A stretch of DNA of 64,000 nucleotides from Diphasiastrum complanatum (GCA_029204225.1 CM055113.1:27536592-27600591); one strand, 5' to 3'. Positions 1 to 13,344 are shown, numbered from the stretch's first letter. Notes: generated by a model from the letters alone, not told the origin. Translations and numbers: made by a program.

Positions 1-1466
1 CCTCTTAAAAAGGATCTCTGCTATAAATCGTTTGGAGTCAAAACGTATCACAACACAATCTAGCTCCAGTTTGTTTAAGGGGGCTTGTTCAATAAACAGC
101 CACCAGTAGCTTTGGACTTGCCTCATGAATCTAAGATTGTTCATGCTAGAATGTTTGACAAACTTCAACACAAAACTCACCATACAAGTGCAATGTCATC
201 ATCAGAAGAACGTATCTGCAATATGAGAAAATCGGTAATACCATTGCCATGCCGAGAGTTTCAATCAACAATAGATAACAACTAGCAATACTAAGACCTC
301 AAAACATTGAAAAATATACAAGCAGTCTGTCAAACTTAGTGATTGATATCTTGCATATTGTGCTGTCCTAGAGAGCAATTTAGAAGCACATCTTAGATTA
401 CAAAAAACTTTTTGGCGCAGCTTAAGTAGTCCTTGGAAGTTTGCTTATGTCACCAAAATGACAGGAATCTTCAACTTTCACCCTGTCAAAGGCTTCCAAA
501 ATTGTGGAAGTGCCGAAACTATGATACACTCTTGATGATGCTTCAACGGTATGCTTGCTTCATTAGCTAAGACCATTCATGACAAGCAGCTGTGGAAGCT
601 TCCCTGCCCGGATGAATCCAACTGCCCATGATTCACAGCATAACTGCTGCAGAAAGTAAAAATTCTTGCAGAACTGGCTTGCATGACCTTGTAATCAAAG
701 TACATGCATGAGTTTTAAATAAGTGAAATAGAAGACAGAATTGAGGAAAGCATTTACAAATTGAAACTGCTTAGATGATGCAAGATTGTGCACAAGAATA
801 GTTTTGAAGCTTTATACCAGTTCTTCCATTAGTTGAATAAAAATTGTTATGCAAGTTGGTAGGGATTTCCCTGTCAGCTTTTTGTTTCCCAAAACCATGC
901 TAAAAGAAAAATATCCTATCTAAAAAGATCACTCACTACTAGAAAGCAAAAAGTTCAAATTTGTCAATAGGTTCTTTTTTCAAGCATAAAGAACATTGGA
1001 CCTTCAACCACATTCATTTAAGCTTGGTGAATCTATGCTTACGTTTCTTAGCTGTGCTAGCATGTGCTTCCTGTTTGAAGGAAGATACGCAGCAAGCTAC
1101 TTTCATCCCCCATTTTGTATCCTTTTTTTAGAAATTAAGTCAGCATGCACTTTACTTTCAATTGAGCCAACTCTTGCTTATCAGGCAGATACTTAGCAAG
1201 TTGCTCTCACCCAGCAACCTATTTTGAAACTCATTCTGTATCCCCTTTTTAGTACTTGGGAGGTAGAGATGACAAACTTCCTGACCTTGTATGTAGTATC
1301 CATTAATCAAAATACAAGTCAAAAATCAAAACATTGCAGGGCAATAACAACTGTTGCTATCACAAGCATTTGTTAGATATTAAAGATCAAAATATTCAAT
1401 CTCACAGGAAAAGAGAGCATACAAAAAAAACGATCAAAAAACATTCCACATTTGTTACCCTGCAGT
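1..1466. other. No gene recognised
   Basis: AT-rich sequence with only short open frames that lack family motifs, codon structure or credible splice context. It lies downstream of MED19 on that gene's strand and may be intergenic or belong to an unseen neighbour. Nothing further can be supported. Confidence 0.5.
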
Positions 1467-1976
1467 AGCAAGAATATATGTACTGGAATTTAGCTATGTC
1501 AAGTTTATGACCAAAATCCCACAATGAACATTGATAGAACCGGAATAAGTTGTGCTGATCAAATGAATGTGAAGCAAAAGGAGAATGATCTCCACAAGTA
1601 TACCGCAAATAAAGATTGTGAGTCTTGTTGAAGTAAATGCTCAACCAAACCAATGCTTTATCCAGTATCATAGGAAAACAATACAAAACTCTGTCAGCCT
1701 CCCATGTAATTTCGCACTAGCAAGAATATTACTTACTGGAATCTGGCTATATCAAGTTTATAACCAAAACCCCATGATGAACATTGATAGAACGGGAATA
1801 ACTTAAGTTGTGCTGATCAAATGAATGTGAAGCAAAAAGAGAATGATGATCTTCACAAGTATACTGCAAATAAAGATTGTGACTCTTGTTGAAGTAAATG
1901 CTCATTCAAACCAATGCTTTATCCAGTAGCATAGGAAAAAAATAAAAAACTCTATCAGCCTCTCATCTAGTTTCGT
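1467..1976. repeat. Tandem duplication, unit about 252 bp
   Basis: Two adjacent copies start at 1467 and 1719 with the same words (agcaagaatat, caagtttat, gaacattgatagaac, ttgtgctgatcaaatgaatg, ccaatgctttatccagta). They differ by scattered substitutions and small indels, so this is a diverged local duplication. Neither copy carries a recognisable reading frame. Confidence 0.85.
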
Positions 1977-3286
1977 CTGGAGGTTGATAGGCCACGGCAC
2001 AAGAAACTCAACTAAGTCTCATGGATACAAGATAAGGGTCTTGCTTTAAAACATCACCATGTAGAAGATCAACATGGAAAACAGAGGAAACATCAGCCGG
2101 TAGGTCACAGGTGTCAATGCCTTCAAAGATATCAAGTGATCTATAAGAGAACACAACCAGCCCAATAATATATGTTGCACCTTACAAAGTAGCAACTGAA
2201 GTGGAAACGCACATAGAGATGTTGAGCCTGCTGGCACTTGAACAAAGGTGACTAAGGTTGATGCTGGTACTTAAAGCATGCTACAGGACAATAACATACA
2301 AGTAATGTCAATGATCTCCTAAACCTTATACTTGAAAGAAGAAATAAAACAAGGATTTTCTCAATTGTAGTGAGGACACTAGGTAAAAGAGGTTCATAAC
2401 CTTGAGGAAACTGCAAAATTGAAACCCAATACTGGTACTGATTGACTTCTGTAGCTAAACTCCAATCAGTACCTCTAATATTGTTCCAAGATGTGGTTTA
2501 AGCAGTTGAGATCGTCCGTCATCAAAAGAGCGATATGCAGTATCAAATAGTATTTCGATCCCAAGCAGTTGGGCAATTCTTTACAAAAATGTGTAAAAAT
2601 ATAAGATTGTTAGTCTGAGATGCACAGGCAACAGAACAGTCTCCTCCCAAAAGAAAAAAGTAAATTGTGAGACAGAGTGGGTAGCAGTAGTAGCAATTAA
2701 ATGAGTACAGTTTAGAAAATCGACCCACAGGAACAAGACAGGACCTTGGGTCATGCAAAATGTATGTTTATTCTGTAAGACAAAAGGTGCAAGTAGAAAA
2801 TATGTAGGTATGAAGCTCACATTTTATTTTTTATCGAAAAAATCATGAACTAAAATGTTGCCACATCTTTTGAGAACAATAATGGCTACCAATTAAGAAA
2901 TGACTCTCAAAAGTGGCATGTGACCAAATATGAGAGTCCAAAAGAATGCGTATGATATCAGTGAAGCTGATCATATTCAAGTAACTGATATATAACGGCC
3001 AAATCATGAAAGATTACAAGAAATGCATGCACCTCGTAATGCCAATCCGAAAATGTGGTAAAGAATGATAGCCAAAACGGATACGATGGCAAGAGAATCA
3101 GCATTATCATTTGAAAAACCAAGCTGACAACTAAGACAAACAGCATTGCTTATGCCTCATCAGAATAATGTCAGCTGCTTATGAAAAAGATAAGAAAAGA
3201 GTTGCACCCATTTCTTACCAGGGATGAAATCACATGGCAGCTTTCCAAATCATTTGATACAAACTGTCTCCTAAAAAAAGCAGATC
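1977..3286. other. MED19 3' flank, no further gene recognised
   Basis: This lies immediately downstream of the MED19 stop codon (minus strand) and should hold its 3' UTR and poly(A) site. Neither can be placed with confidence. Short open frames here are hydrophobic or low-complexity and match no family I recognise. Confidence 0.4.
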
Positions 3287-4569
3287 CTACATTGGGTTTT
3301 TAGGAATCTCTGACACCTGAGAATGCTTGTGCTGGAAAACATGAAAAACAAGGAAACTGTTAATATGCAGCTCAGCACCCCACATAATGGACAAAGCCCC
3401 CCTGCACAATTACAGCCGTCTATGAACATGATATAAATGATTTTGTAAAAATGTTCAATGCTGGAAATATCATTCTGAGCACAAGACCAATATCATGAAG
3501 TAAGATGTCAATATTGCAATGGCATTTGCCCTTGTATCTTGTGAATTTACCTTTCTCTTTTTATGCCTATGACAATCGGCATCATCTTTGTCACCATCAT
3601 GTCTCCTTTTCTGTTCATGAGAATAACCATGTGAAAAATGACATAAAAGTATTCACAGCAAACTTTTCAATTCCAGTGATCTAAAGCAGAAACACTTCAA
3701 GCTTCATCCTCAAACTTGCCTTCTTCCGATGTTTTTTGGACTGATCATCACCATTTTCTCCCTTTCCACCATGGTCCTTCCCATGGTCCTTCTCCTTATC
3801 TTTATCCTTCTCTTTGTCTTTGTGTTTTTCCTTGTGCCTATGTTTGTGCTTTTTGTGTTTGTGCCTGTGCTTCTTCTCCTTCTCCTTACTATCATCATGA
3901 GTATTCCCACTTACAGTTGGCATGCCTCTGTCAGCCTAAATAGAAAAGCAGAAAAAAGTAATTAAACTACTAGAGCAGATCAAACAGGGTGAGCCATAAG
4001 GAAAGCTGAAATAGCATGAAGTAAGACCACTTTTTTTCCAGAAAGTCATTCCAAGTGAATCTACTTTGGGATTCCACATAAAACTTCCAGACATGCTTCA
4101 GAAGACTTTGAATCGAATCCTATGTGCATTTTGGCTATCAATGATTCATCAAAATAGCTCCAGGAACAAAGAAGTAAATAACTTAAAAAACCCGGACAAC
4201 ATCATCACTCATCAGCAACATTAAGAAATTTTGTGAAGGTAAATGGAGGTAGTGAGTAGTAAGAACAAAATTTTACTTCAGGCAGTGAAATATGGCCAGT
4301 CTCTTTCAATGTAAAGGCCCGCCGTAACACATCAATATCAAACAGCTGCATCTGCAAATCTGAACTCTCTGCTGAAATAGGTATCCCTTGTGAAAGCTGG
4401 CCAAGTTCCATAGCCTCTCCCTTTCGGATGTCAGTCTCTCCAACCACATTACGGAGATACCGTGTTTCAGCAATTGAAGATGGTAAGGACTTTTTGCAAA
4501 ATTGTTCATAATGCTCTCGCAAACCATAGTGTGTTACAAGATCCACGTTTCCAGTCAGCTCTCGTGGCC
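3287..4569 (-). CDS. MED19: Mediator complex subunit 19 (plant MED19), 5' exon missing
   Basis: MED19 is a head-module subunit of Mediator, the nuclear bridge between transcription factors and RNA polymerase II. Exons on the minus strand: 4277-4569 (begins GPRELTG; contains HYGLREHYEQFCKKSLPSS and YLRNVVGETDIRKGE, the conserved core), 3720-3935 (Lys/His/Asp-rich tail), 3551-3610, and 3287-3331 (ends in stop TAG). Phases agree at each junction: the first exon starts with two bases of a split Gly codon and later introns are phase 0. The visible product is about 204 residues; from memory Arabidopsis MED19a is about 220, so only about 10 N-terminal residues are missing. Intron 3611-3719 has a GC donor (AAG|GCAAGT) and a CAG acceptor. 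Family identity rests on the GPRELTG...VVG(E/D)TEIRKGEG block and the basic tail. The first exon was not found. One weak candidate ends at 5380 (Gln-Phe-Gly then gtttgt) but has no upstream ATG in frame. Confidence 0.9.
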
Positions 4570-7500
4570 CTGCATGATCATCATTGCAAGCTTAGGCAAT
4601 AACAGCAAAATTCTGGTGAAATTCCAAAGCAGAAGATATGCAGTACTACAAATAAATGAACAAAAACCTGCCTAAGCAAAACGAGACTGAAAAGTGAATA
4701 TTAAGGGTTCTCACATTTAAATGTAAAGTTGTGACATAGATGGTGATTGTAGAGCTGAAAGAAAATAAAATTATCTCACTACCGAAAGAATCAAGCCGGA
4801 AACAAAATCCAAACACTGATAATACAACTACACTTGATTCATGACTTTGTACACAGCTACTTGCACGAGCTTTTACTTCATGCATCAACCGTTGTAACAA
4901 GTAATGTTCTGAATCCTAATTAAAAAAGTTGAACCTTGTAGCACACTGTTTCTATGTTCAAAATTCCCAACTTGCCAAGTCAACTAGCACAAGCTCATTT
5001 CTTCAAACATCTCACAACAGCGGCTTTCTTCTGACTTGTGACTCATGTAGCAGTCACAAAGTAAATGAACTTCTCCAACTGTTTGATTTTACCTCATTAC
5101 TTACGAGAATACCGAAACTAGCACCTGTATATTATTAACGCTCAGTGAAACACCTTGGGATCATTAGTACTCATATTTCTTATTTGCCACAATATGTTTA
5201 CTACTGTGAAGCAATAAAGCCAATTCCTGGAACCAATTTCAATCACACTCTATGAGGAAACAAAAGCTGGCCTGATCTAAATGCTAATGCCTCCCAGGTC
5301 CCAACCTTCAATCAAATACATCTCCAAAGGGGGATAGCATCCAATATCAAGAGACCGTTTCTGTGAAAGAACGACAAACCGCCAAACTGAACACAGGAGC
5401 TAATCAAACTACAAAACTTCAGGAATTTTCTTATCTTTGAACTGTTTTACACTCCCTCCCCTCCCAAAATGACCTTTACATCCATAAATAAATAGCAATC
5501 CAACCTTTCTGCACTTTGCTAGTGCCTAGCCCCGGGCAGTGTTCTTCACTTGTTTTGACTCATCTAAATGGGTGGTCATTCCTTTGTGAAGATTAAATGA
5601 CCACCACCTTGTAGCTGCCATTGCACTATCCTCATCCTCAAGGATATGGTTACTTAGTTTTGAGGTACGAAGAAACTTTTATACCTTGCATTTTGAATTA
5701 CTTGACTATATTGCTTCATGTTTATGCTCAAACTGTCAGGTCATTTTCCAAATGTTGAATTATTCGAGGGAAATCCTGCAATCTGCAGTAGGTTTCCAAA
5801 TCTGATGAAAAGGGATACGAGATCATTTGATCGCACACGGATATACAGGGATGGATATACAGGAGGGAATCGCACAATTAACTTCAATACAAATAGAACT
5901 CTACAAAGGGGCTTACTCCATCTAGATATGTACTTATGTCCCATGACACAAGGAAAGAGTTCTCTATGCATGAAAGAAGTGAATTGCTTCGAACATCATT
6001 CCGAGAGCACTTTATTCAAAATAATTCATATGCATAGCAAAAACATGTCTCTAAAGCATAACTCCAATTTTTGGGTCCAATCTCATTTGCCTGCTTCCCT
6101 TCCTCTCCCCACAATCTAATTACCCCCCTTATTCCTCAATCGCCTTGCTCTTTCCCGTGCACACATGTGAATATAATAACTTTATTACCTCCCTTCTGCA
6201 TGTGACCTCTCCCTCACTCCATCCTCCACTCCTTCCTTGCAACCCCTTTTGACACCTTGTCACCTTCCACCTCCTGACCACTGATGCATTTGCCTTCGGC
6301 AGCCTTCCTCTTCTCAGCCTTATTATAGCTAGGAGGATTCAAATCTGAAGACGTCTTCAAAATTGTTTAGAAGCACAGTATTACGTACATGCCGGTTTAA
6401 GATTTGAGGTGCAAATACTCCCCTTGTAAGGGTGTCAGGTGAAGGTAGGGTTGCTTAGATCTTCATGGCACATGCTAGGTTTCGTAAATTGCTTAGGGCC
6501 CATTATAAGACAGCGTTTAGGGGTCCAAAGGATGCAATAAGTTGCAAGACCCCATGCACCCAAGAACCAAAATGATAACTTTAAAGTGCGGGTGCCTAGG
6601 GCCTTAATAATGGCTTTTATAGCTCTAATACCATGCCCTTAACTCTCTCCGATGGACAAGATTATTGTCCAAATGTTTGACAAAGCCATGAAATGAAATA
6701 TTTTGTAAAACTGCATTTGCTTAAGAAGAGGGGTTTGCATGCTTTGCTAAAGAAGAATTTGCAAAAGTTAGATGCCAAAGATGAAGCCACGAAAGTAAAT
6801 GTACGAATTGGCAAAGTGAACACCTTATTAAGCTTCACTGATGGACCAAGAAATTAGAATACCTCTTTAATTGAACACAGTACCTCTCTTCGTATGACCT
6901 AATAATACGGGCCAAAGAAAACAGACTCTAATCTAGAAAAATGACTTGCTACAACTGTCTCTAGCATTTCTCTATTTTTGAGGAACTTTTTGTGAAAATG
7001 AGCAAATTTGAAGCACTTGATGAATCACTAGCAATTGTGGAATGGTTCTATATTTTCCTTCTCACCTATACTTGGCCGAGAGACACTTTTGTTTGTTGTG
7101 TTTTCCGTATCTCGATCACATGCTTTCCATCATCGAGCTTCAACATTTCGTTCCATGTTTGTCTTCATCACTTACACTTGACATCATGATTTTCTTGGGC
7201 ACTCTTTTTCATTCATCATTCATACGCTTAAGGTGGTGAGGATATAGGATACAAGATGCCTTGTGGAGACAGGAGAGAGCAAGAGGAACGTTAACGTAGT
7301 AGGCTGGAGGCACCTCATTAATGGTATTTTGAATTGCAGTTGGAACCCGAATTTTCTTAGGGCAACGGTTTTTCTTTGAGTTTAAAATATTTTGATTTCT
7401 GAAATCTAATTCATTTCAAATATAACATTGTGTGAACCTATGCTCTCGCATATCTGATCTAGACTGATTCAAGAATCTGATTTGATTTGGATATGATCGT

Positions 7501-8340
7501 CGCTGAATCATTATACAGGTGGTGGAGCTCTTATATATAAACCTTGTAAATCATCCTAGTGTTTGAGGGCCTATTTGAATGTGTATAATGGCCTATTTAT
7601 AGTGTCAGAGGGCCCAAATTTGGGCTAGGTGTATTAAGTGTGACCAATGCATGTCTTGCTATCAAATACCTACTAATGTGTTTCAAACCAATTATGAAGA
7701 GCTCTTTAATCTTCTTAAGTTTAACATTGAGCATGGAAGCCACTGATATGATTCTAAGGGTTGATCACTAAGTGTCTCTGAACAATTTTGAAGAGGTCTT
7801 CAGATTTCAACAATCAAGAGACGTGACAATTTACATTGTACAAAACTCCTAGAGCCCCACGAATTCCAAATCAATGTTTCGTGGACCTTTTCAAAACACC
7901 CTTCTCAGAACGGGTTTGAAATGGATTTGAAAGGACAACCTCGTGAAAGAAATGGCAAAACAATTTTAGGGTGATTCTATTTCTAGCCTTCTAATATGGG
8001 AAAAATAAGTGTTTTCTTAGTGTCTAGGCAATGCAGTTTATAATTAATTAACAAACAATCTTGAATTCTAACTTGAAAGTTGAAACTCCAAAGTCCCACC
8101 TAATGCATGTTGTCATGATCCATACTACATTCTAGAGTCCCACCTGATACTACGTCATGATCCATACTACATACGTTGATGGTTGAAAACATGAAATAAT
8201 CGACAGACCTTCAGAAAGAATCAGTGAAACGATTTTACGGTTTTTTTTGGATGGGGCAATTTTATTTCCGACCTTCTAATCTAAGTTCTAACACTAACTT
8301 ATAAACTCTCTCTGTGATGATCATGATCTGAGGTTGTGTC
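4570..8340. other. MED19 upstream region / first intron, no exon placed
   Basis: This stretch should contain either the first MED19 coding exon or the start of a long first intron, but no convincing ATG-to-donor segment ending in Phe-Gly was found. Open frames are short and motif-free. Two internal near-repeats are visible. One is 'gtcccacctgat/aatg...catgatccatactacat' at about 8093 and 8136. The other is 'cttctaatatggg/ctaag' with flanking T-rich sequence at about 7961 and 8226. Both look like local duplication. Confidence 0.4.
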
Positions 8341-8530
8341 GAAACGCCGTTCAGGGACCCTGCGTTCCGAACGCAGGAACGCAAACAAAAAAAAACCTGT
8401 AAATTTCTTTAAACCCGCTGCAAAGCCCCCATTTCCAGCATGCCGTTAGGAGAGAAGAGGAGCTTGTGGAGGGAGAAGTAGGTGGCCAAATGGGTAGTGT
8501 GAGCACTCTCTAGGTTATTAGACATTACTT
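8341..8530. repeat. Hairpin-ended repeat copy A (one end)
   Basis: A perfect 9-bp inverted repeat CCTGCGTTC/GAACGCAGG with a 1-base loop sits at 8359-8377, next to a further gaaacgccgttc word. The next 130 bp (Taaaccc-gctgcaaagccccc-atttcca ... ccaaatgggtagtgtgagcactct) match the sequence that follows the hairpin at 50286-50410. It therefore belongs to a dispersed family. The other end was not located. Confidence 0.65.
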
Positions 8531-8879
8531 CCATTTGGAAGTTATAACATTGTAAATTGCATTCTCCATGGTAAGTGAAATCCTTCAACAACATAAATAA
8601 GAATTACAATCAACAATATCCATACATTTAGCTGTTTCCAAAGCAGAAAGCATATAAAAAGAAAAAATATCTACATTTCCATTCAATTCAATGAGAGAGC
8701 CGTTATCCAAGAGCGACAAACTATGGGTTACATAGTTTTTCTTTAACGACTCATTCCTCTCATAGAACTACTCCTTACCAAGTACAATGTCTACTTTATC
8801 CAAATTCATTACATGGAAATCTAATTTATCCTTATATGAATTTGTACAGGAAGACGTGGGACTATCCTATCCGGTCCCA

Positions 8880-9585
8880 AACTTGACTTTGTGCTCATGT
8901 GGCCAGCTTTACCACATACCGATGGTCACTTTGCTTTGTTTCCACCTTTAATTTCTGCAACAACTTATAGTTAATAAAGTTATGTGTGGAACCATCGTCA
9001 AATAATTGTGTTACGGCTTGGCCTCCAACGATCCCATTCATCCTTGTGGGGACCAAAAGTTGTCGTATTAGAACAGCAATGCTCACAATAAGCTCAGGCT
9101 TAGCTACTACACGAGTATTTTGGGCAATCCCAACATAAAATGCAACTTGACTAAAGCAGGATCTATTCTTGTAGCAAAACGAGAATATACCTCCTGAAAT
9201 TCTTGCAAGTATGCATCCAAGGGCCGGTTCCCCATGTGAATCGTCGCATACTGGCGATAGAACTCGAAGTAATCCAAGATGGGTAGAAGGCCACCTTAAA
9301 GGCCTTGCAAAAATCCTCCCAACAAGTCTTGGGGACATCGGCCTTGCATCTAAGATCTTGACACCAGGTAAATGCTTTACCTCGCAAATACATGACGGCC
9401 ATACTGATCTTGTTGTCATTCGTCGAATCGCGCATACAAAAATGCGAGCTCCAACAATCCAACCACCAAATCACAACATAGGGGGATCTATCTTTCTTCT
9501 CTCCTGAAAAAAGATTTAGAGTGAAGAGAGGATGGTGCAAAGCTTGCCTAGTTTGCGCCAACTCTTGCTGCTCAGTGGGCTCCAT
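8880..9585 (-). pseudogene. Ty3/gypsy gag-protease remnant
   Basis: Gag starts with an ATG at 9585 (MEPTEQQELAQ) and contains the gag core word CWEDFCKAFKVAF. Farther along, in a shifted frame, is the aspartic-protease motif QLFDDGSTHNFIN, with catalytic Asp in D-D/S-G-S-T. Gag packages element RNA and the protease matures Gag-Pol. The frame changes between gag and protease and the coding sequence ends near 8880, so no complete polyprotein can be made. The core word is shared with the gag at 57826 on the plus strand, so the two belong to one family. Confidence 0.75.
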
Positions 9586-10285
9586 GATAGAAGAAGGAAA
9601 CAAGAAAGATATACAACTGATGGAAGGAAGACTCAGCTCACTCAAGATCAACTCACTTTCCAACTCCCACCAGATAAACAACAAGCTGAGGTATTGTCCA
9701 TGGCTGCCACAGCATAAGAGAATCCTGAGAATTGAAAGAACAAATGAGAAGAGCAAGAGGAAAGAAGATGGCTATCCACCATCCCACAGCCTTCCAAGCT
9801 TTTACTTCTTCACGCAAGGAGAAACCACCCACCAATCCACGAGGAGACAGCTAATTCCCAAGCTATGTTATGACTTGGAATTCAAAAAGTACAGGTGGCT
9901 GCCACAAGGATGGGCCTCACAGGCCACCACCCCCCTTAAGAAAAATTTGTGGGCTTCAGACCACCGCAGGCCCCACACAAGCTTCGCGGACCCTGTGGGC
10001 AGCGCACAGGCCTAGCGGGGGTCCCACGGACCCAGCACAGGACGTGCGGACCTGTCCGCTGGTCCGTACAGGTGGCACGGCTCCAGCGCCAGCCGCACTT
10101 CAAAAAATTATCTAAAACCCAAATCCAGGGTTTCGGAAAAAAATTTCAAAAAAAAAAAGGAAGACGACGATTCACAATAAAAATAAATTAAAAAACGAGA
10201 TTCCAAAGACTTAATAACATATTGTACGCCAAGATGAAACGATCAGACCTGTACATGGATTAAGGTGGCTCTGATACCATCTATT

Positions 10286-10718
10286 ACAATCTCAAAACCC
10301 TAAACCGCCAGGTGACGGACATCAAAGAAACCGAACGCTCACGATCCACCCCACCATAGGACCTAATCCGGGTCCACCCTCCGTGCCCTGGCCCGTGACC
10401 TGTAACAAGCAAGATCCGACCTCCAACCCTGACAGCATCCCATACCACTGCCATGGCCTTCAGCCATCTCCTACCTCCGGCTTAGCACTCCTCCTGGCTG
10501 TGCACAAGCGCTCTCCATCCACCTTCTCCTAGGTAGATTGAATGAATGGATTAAGGGACCTCCTCCTGTATACCTCCAGGAGTCTCCAAGCCTAGCACAC
10601 ATCCTGGAACATGACATGTAGCAACATGCAGGTCCACGAGTCATTAGTCAAGTCAACGGGCCCAGTCAACATTCGGTTTCAATAAGGGTTCGGACCCAAG
10701 GGAGTTGGGTCCCTAACA
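10286..10718 (-). repeat. Gypsy 5' LTR with primer-binding site
   Basis: Read on the minus strand the LTR begins TGTTAGGGACCCAACTCCC at 10718 and ends near 10286. It is followed at 10265-10280 by TGGTATCAGAGCCACC, the reverse complement of an initiator-type tRNA 3' end. It is clearly homologous to the LTR pair at 50546-50991 and 59938-60382 but diverged by many substitutions. Confidence 0.8.
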
Positions 10719-11545
10719 CATACGTTCAAGGTTGTGAACAATGCCAGTATAATAAAGTAGAAAGACTCAAAGTTGCAGGTCTTTTACATCCTTTGGCAAT
10801 GCCCAACAAGTGGAAAAGTATTTCAACTATAAAGAGATACTTTTTTCCATTATACATTATGTCTTCCCATCAAATTCTAGGTGATATGAAGAACTAAGAC
10901 GAAGATTTGTTTCAAGTTTATCAAAAACTGATTGCCAGAACTTGCCAAGTCTCAAGGTACAAGCAACAGTGGATTTCCTGCAAGATATGCAAAAAATGCT
11001 GCAAGTTGCCAAATAAAGTATTAACGCTCAAAATAGAGCTCAGTTTTATGCTAACCGCAATCGCTCATCTTGAGATTTTGAGGTCAAAACCTGGGTGAAT
11101 CTTAAAATTCCTAACGATTCTAAGATACTACGAATGAAGAAATGTCATAAACTATCTCCACAATACAACGGTCCAACCGTCCATACAAAGTTGTAAAAAA
11201 TTCAACCAGGTCGCTTATCAGCTAGATCTTCCGAGTGGTGTTTTAGGTTCGTCTTGTTTTCCATGTAAGTCGTTTGAAAAAGCGAAGTACTTAGTCAAAA
11301 AGATTCCCTAATTCCGAAAGGTGAACTAGTTGAATTGGAACATCTAACAACCTTTGTGCCCAATGCGCCAGAGAAGGTTGTCGACTTTCGTCGACACCAA
11401 TTGAGAAACCGTTTGGTTTCTGAATTTCTGGTACGTTGGAAAGGCAACTAGGATGATGAGGACACATCTGGGAGACGGAAGATTACTTAAGGTTGAACTT
11501 CTCTGGCTTGTTTCCTTTAGAAGTAGGTTCTTAAAGGGGGAGGGA
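10719..11545 (+). pseudogene. Ty3/gypsy integrase end and chromodomain remnant
   Basis: The plus-strand frames begin with the end of an integrase zinc finger (CEQCQYNKVERLKVAGL at about 10735). They run through broken integrase sequence and finish with a chromodomain-like stretch near 11341-11470 (FRRHQLRNRLVSEFLVRWKGN). Several stops and frameshifts interrupt it. It is followed by a polypurine tract (aaagggggaggga) and TGTTACGTACCC at about 11547, which looks like the start of a 3' LTR. Chromodomains in chromoviruses guide integration to marked chromatin. This copy is dead. Confidence 0.75.
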
Positions 11546-11608
11546 ATGTTACGTACCCATAAATTTATTGTCTTCAAAAGAAATTAAAGTCATTTTCAAA
11601 TGTTACAG

Positions 11609-11798
11609 TATGTTTTCTAAACATACCAAGATCAGTTGACAAACTTGAACAAATCTGAATTTATCAAACTTCAAATGACCAGTGTTAACAAAGAATTCTA
11701 CTGTATGTTTCGTAAGCATGCCAAGATCAATTGACAAACTCCAAAAGATCTGAATTTATCAAACTTCAAATGACCGATGAGATTTAGAAGCCAGGACA
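11609..11798. repeat. Tandem duplication, 95-bp unit
   Basis: Two copies start at 11609 and 11704, sharing 'tatgttt..taa.cat.ccaagatca.ttgacaaact' and 'gatctgaatttatcaaacttcaaatgacc'-type words with a few changes. They lie just inside what may be the LTR beginning at about 11547. Confidence 0.7.
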
Positions 11799-13344
11799 CA
11801 TGCACACATTGATTATGATTCTGAAGTACACAGTAGGGCAATGGCCAAGATGGCTTCAGAAGATAAAGCAAGTCTAAATCATCTGTGACAAGTTCCACTA
11901 TCAACAACGGTCTGCAATAGGTTCCATGAATGCACTAATATGTCCTTAAACCATAGTTACCAGGAAACAATGTTTTGTATCAAATACAGCAGTTCAAATA
12001 TTTTGAAGGAGTCAGGAGTCCAAAAATGCAAATAAAACGATTTTGGTCCTGAATATGGCTGCAAAACCATACTCTGTCATTGTTGGCCGTTTTGGGCAAA
12101 TATCAGGGCAAACCTTTAGAAAAAGCAGAAAATTTCAAGTTTTCAAGCCTTTTTTGGACAATCTTAGACCATTTTTGGACCATTTATGATTTATGGATTG
12201 TTTTAATTGAATTTTGTGATCAAATTTCTTTTAGCAATTTGAAAAAGTTGATGATGCGGCATGATGACATGGCATATTCATCTGTATGGATACCCAAAAA
12301 TGTCATATGCATTCCCGTTTTCCGGGTGCCATGTTAAAAACATTCTTATATTTTGTTAGCTATGCATTTCAGTTTTCTTCCGAAATCGCAACTTACAACT
12401 TTGCAGTTTTTCCCGGTGCAATGTAGACTCTAGACTAGGCAGGTTAGTGATGCATGTTTTGGAGCATAGAAAGTAAGCCGATTCACCATTATTGCCCAAC
12501 ATGAAAAGTTATCACTGAGGAAAACAAGTGCTCTCCAGCTCTTGGATCAATACTAGTCTGCAGAAACTCAGAAAACTTTGCTGTACATTTATTTTTCTTA
12601 ATCGCATAGAATGTATGTTAGTTCAGAAGAAATAGCTGGATATCAATATTACATCAAAGTTCAAATCTAAAAGGAACAAAGGACTAAATGGGAACACTCA
12701 CTTGGTGCAGAGTTTAAAAGCCTAAACATGTCATCCGGACGGTTTGGTGCCGCCATTATCCACAAAACACCAGCTAAGCTACTATTGAAAACTTACAAGC
12801 TTTGATTTTTCCATATGCATAATACCTGCATACACAAATTGCAAGCTAAAATCAAGACACAACCTACTAGGCAGTCATCACCAATAGAAACCATATAAAG
12901 ATAATATTAGTACTCAAATCCCACTATAATACCAACAGATCAGTCAAAAAAGGTTCATTGCTGGTCAGTGAGTGATGAAAACAAGTGAGCAGTCTGATAA
13001 CTACTTTGGTTTGTCTTAATTGAGCAAGCTGTTGATTCATAGCCAGTCACTAATAATGGATACTGCACTCCAAGTCTCCAAAAAAGCAAGGTTAACTAGG
13101 ATCCATCGCATATTGCATCATGATCCATAGTTCATGCACACGCGTCTTCTTCATCAAATTTCAAAGCCTCTCATAGCAGCAATCCTACACCCAAATTCCA
13201 AAACATAAACCTATTAATAACCCTCTCAGTAGCCAAGTTAAATAAGAGTGGTTACTATGTCCTCGAAAACCCAGGCTGGAGTCTGAGAGGCTACAGGAAT
13301 AGCTGCAAGCTCGTACTCCAAGCTTTTGATTATGCAAGGACAGT
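11799..13344. other. No gene recognised
   Basis: AT-rich spacer without family motifs on either strand. It could be the rest of the LTR noted at about 11547, but its other end is not visible. Confidence 0.45.

Larger units (their letters stand above)
8850..10718 (-). mobile_element. Truncated Ty3/gypsy element (5' LTR, gag, part of protease)
   Basis: On the minus strand the order is LTR (10718 down to about 10286), primer-binding site, leader, gag and aspartic protease, then loss of sequence near 8850. Integrase and RT are absent, so it is 3'-truncated. Its LTR is of the same family as the LTRs at 50546 and 59938 (same TGTTAGGGACCCAACTCCC start). It abuts an older plus-strand gypsy remnant at 10719, so it probably inserted there. 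Confidence 0.8.

Noticed and set aside
3716-3965. Plus-strand hydrophobic open frames opposite the MED19 Lys-rich exon
   Set aside because: They are antisense shadows of the Lys/His/Asp repeats, with no start context or splice support.
5380-5400. Possible first coding exon of MED19 ending Gln-Phe-Gly with donor gtttgt
   Set aside because: The residues and phase fit, but there is no upstream in-frame ATG or clear acceptor within a sensible distance, so it was mentioned only in the MED19 entry.
5718-6119. 133-codon plus-strand frame
   Set aside because: It has no motif, biased composition or splice partners, and chance frames of this length are expected in 64 kb.
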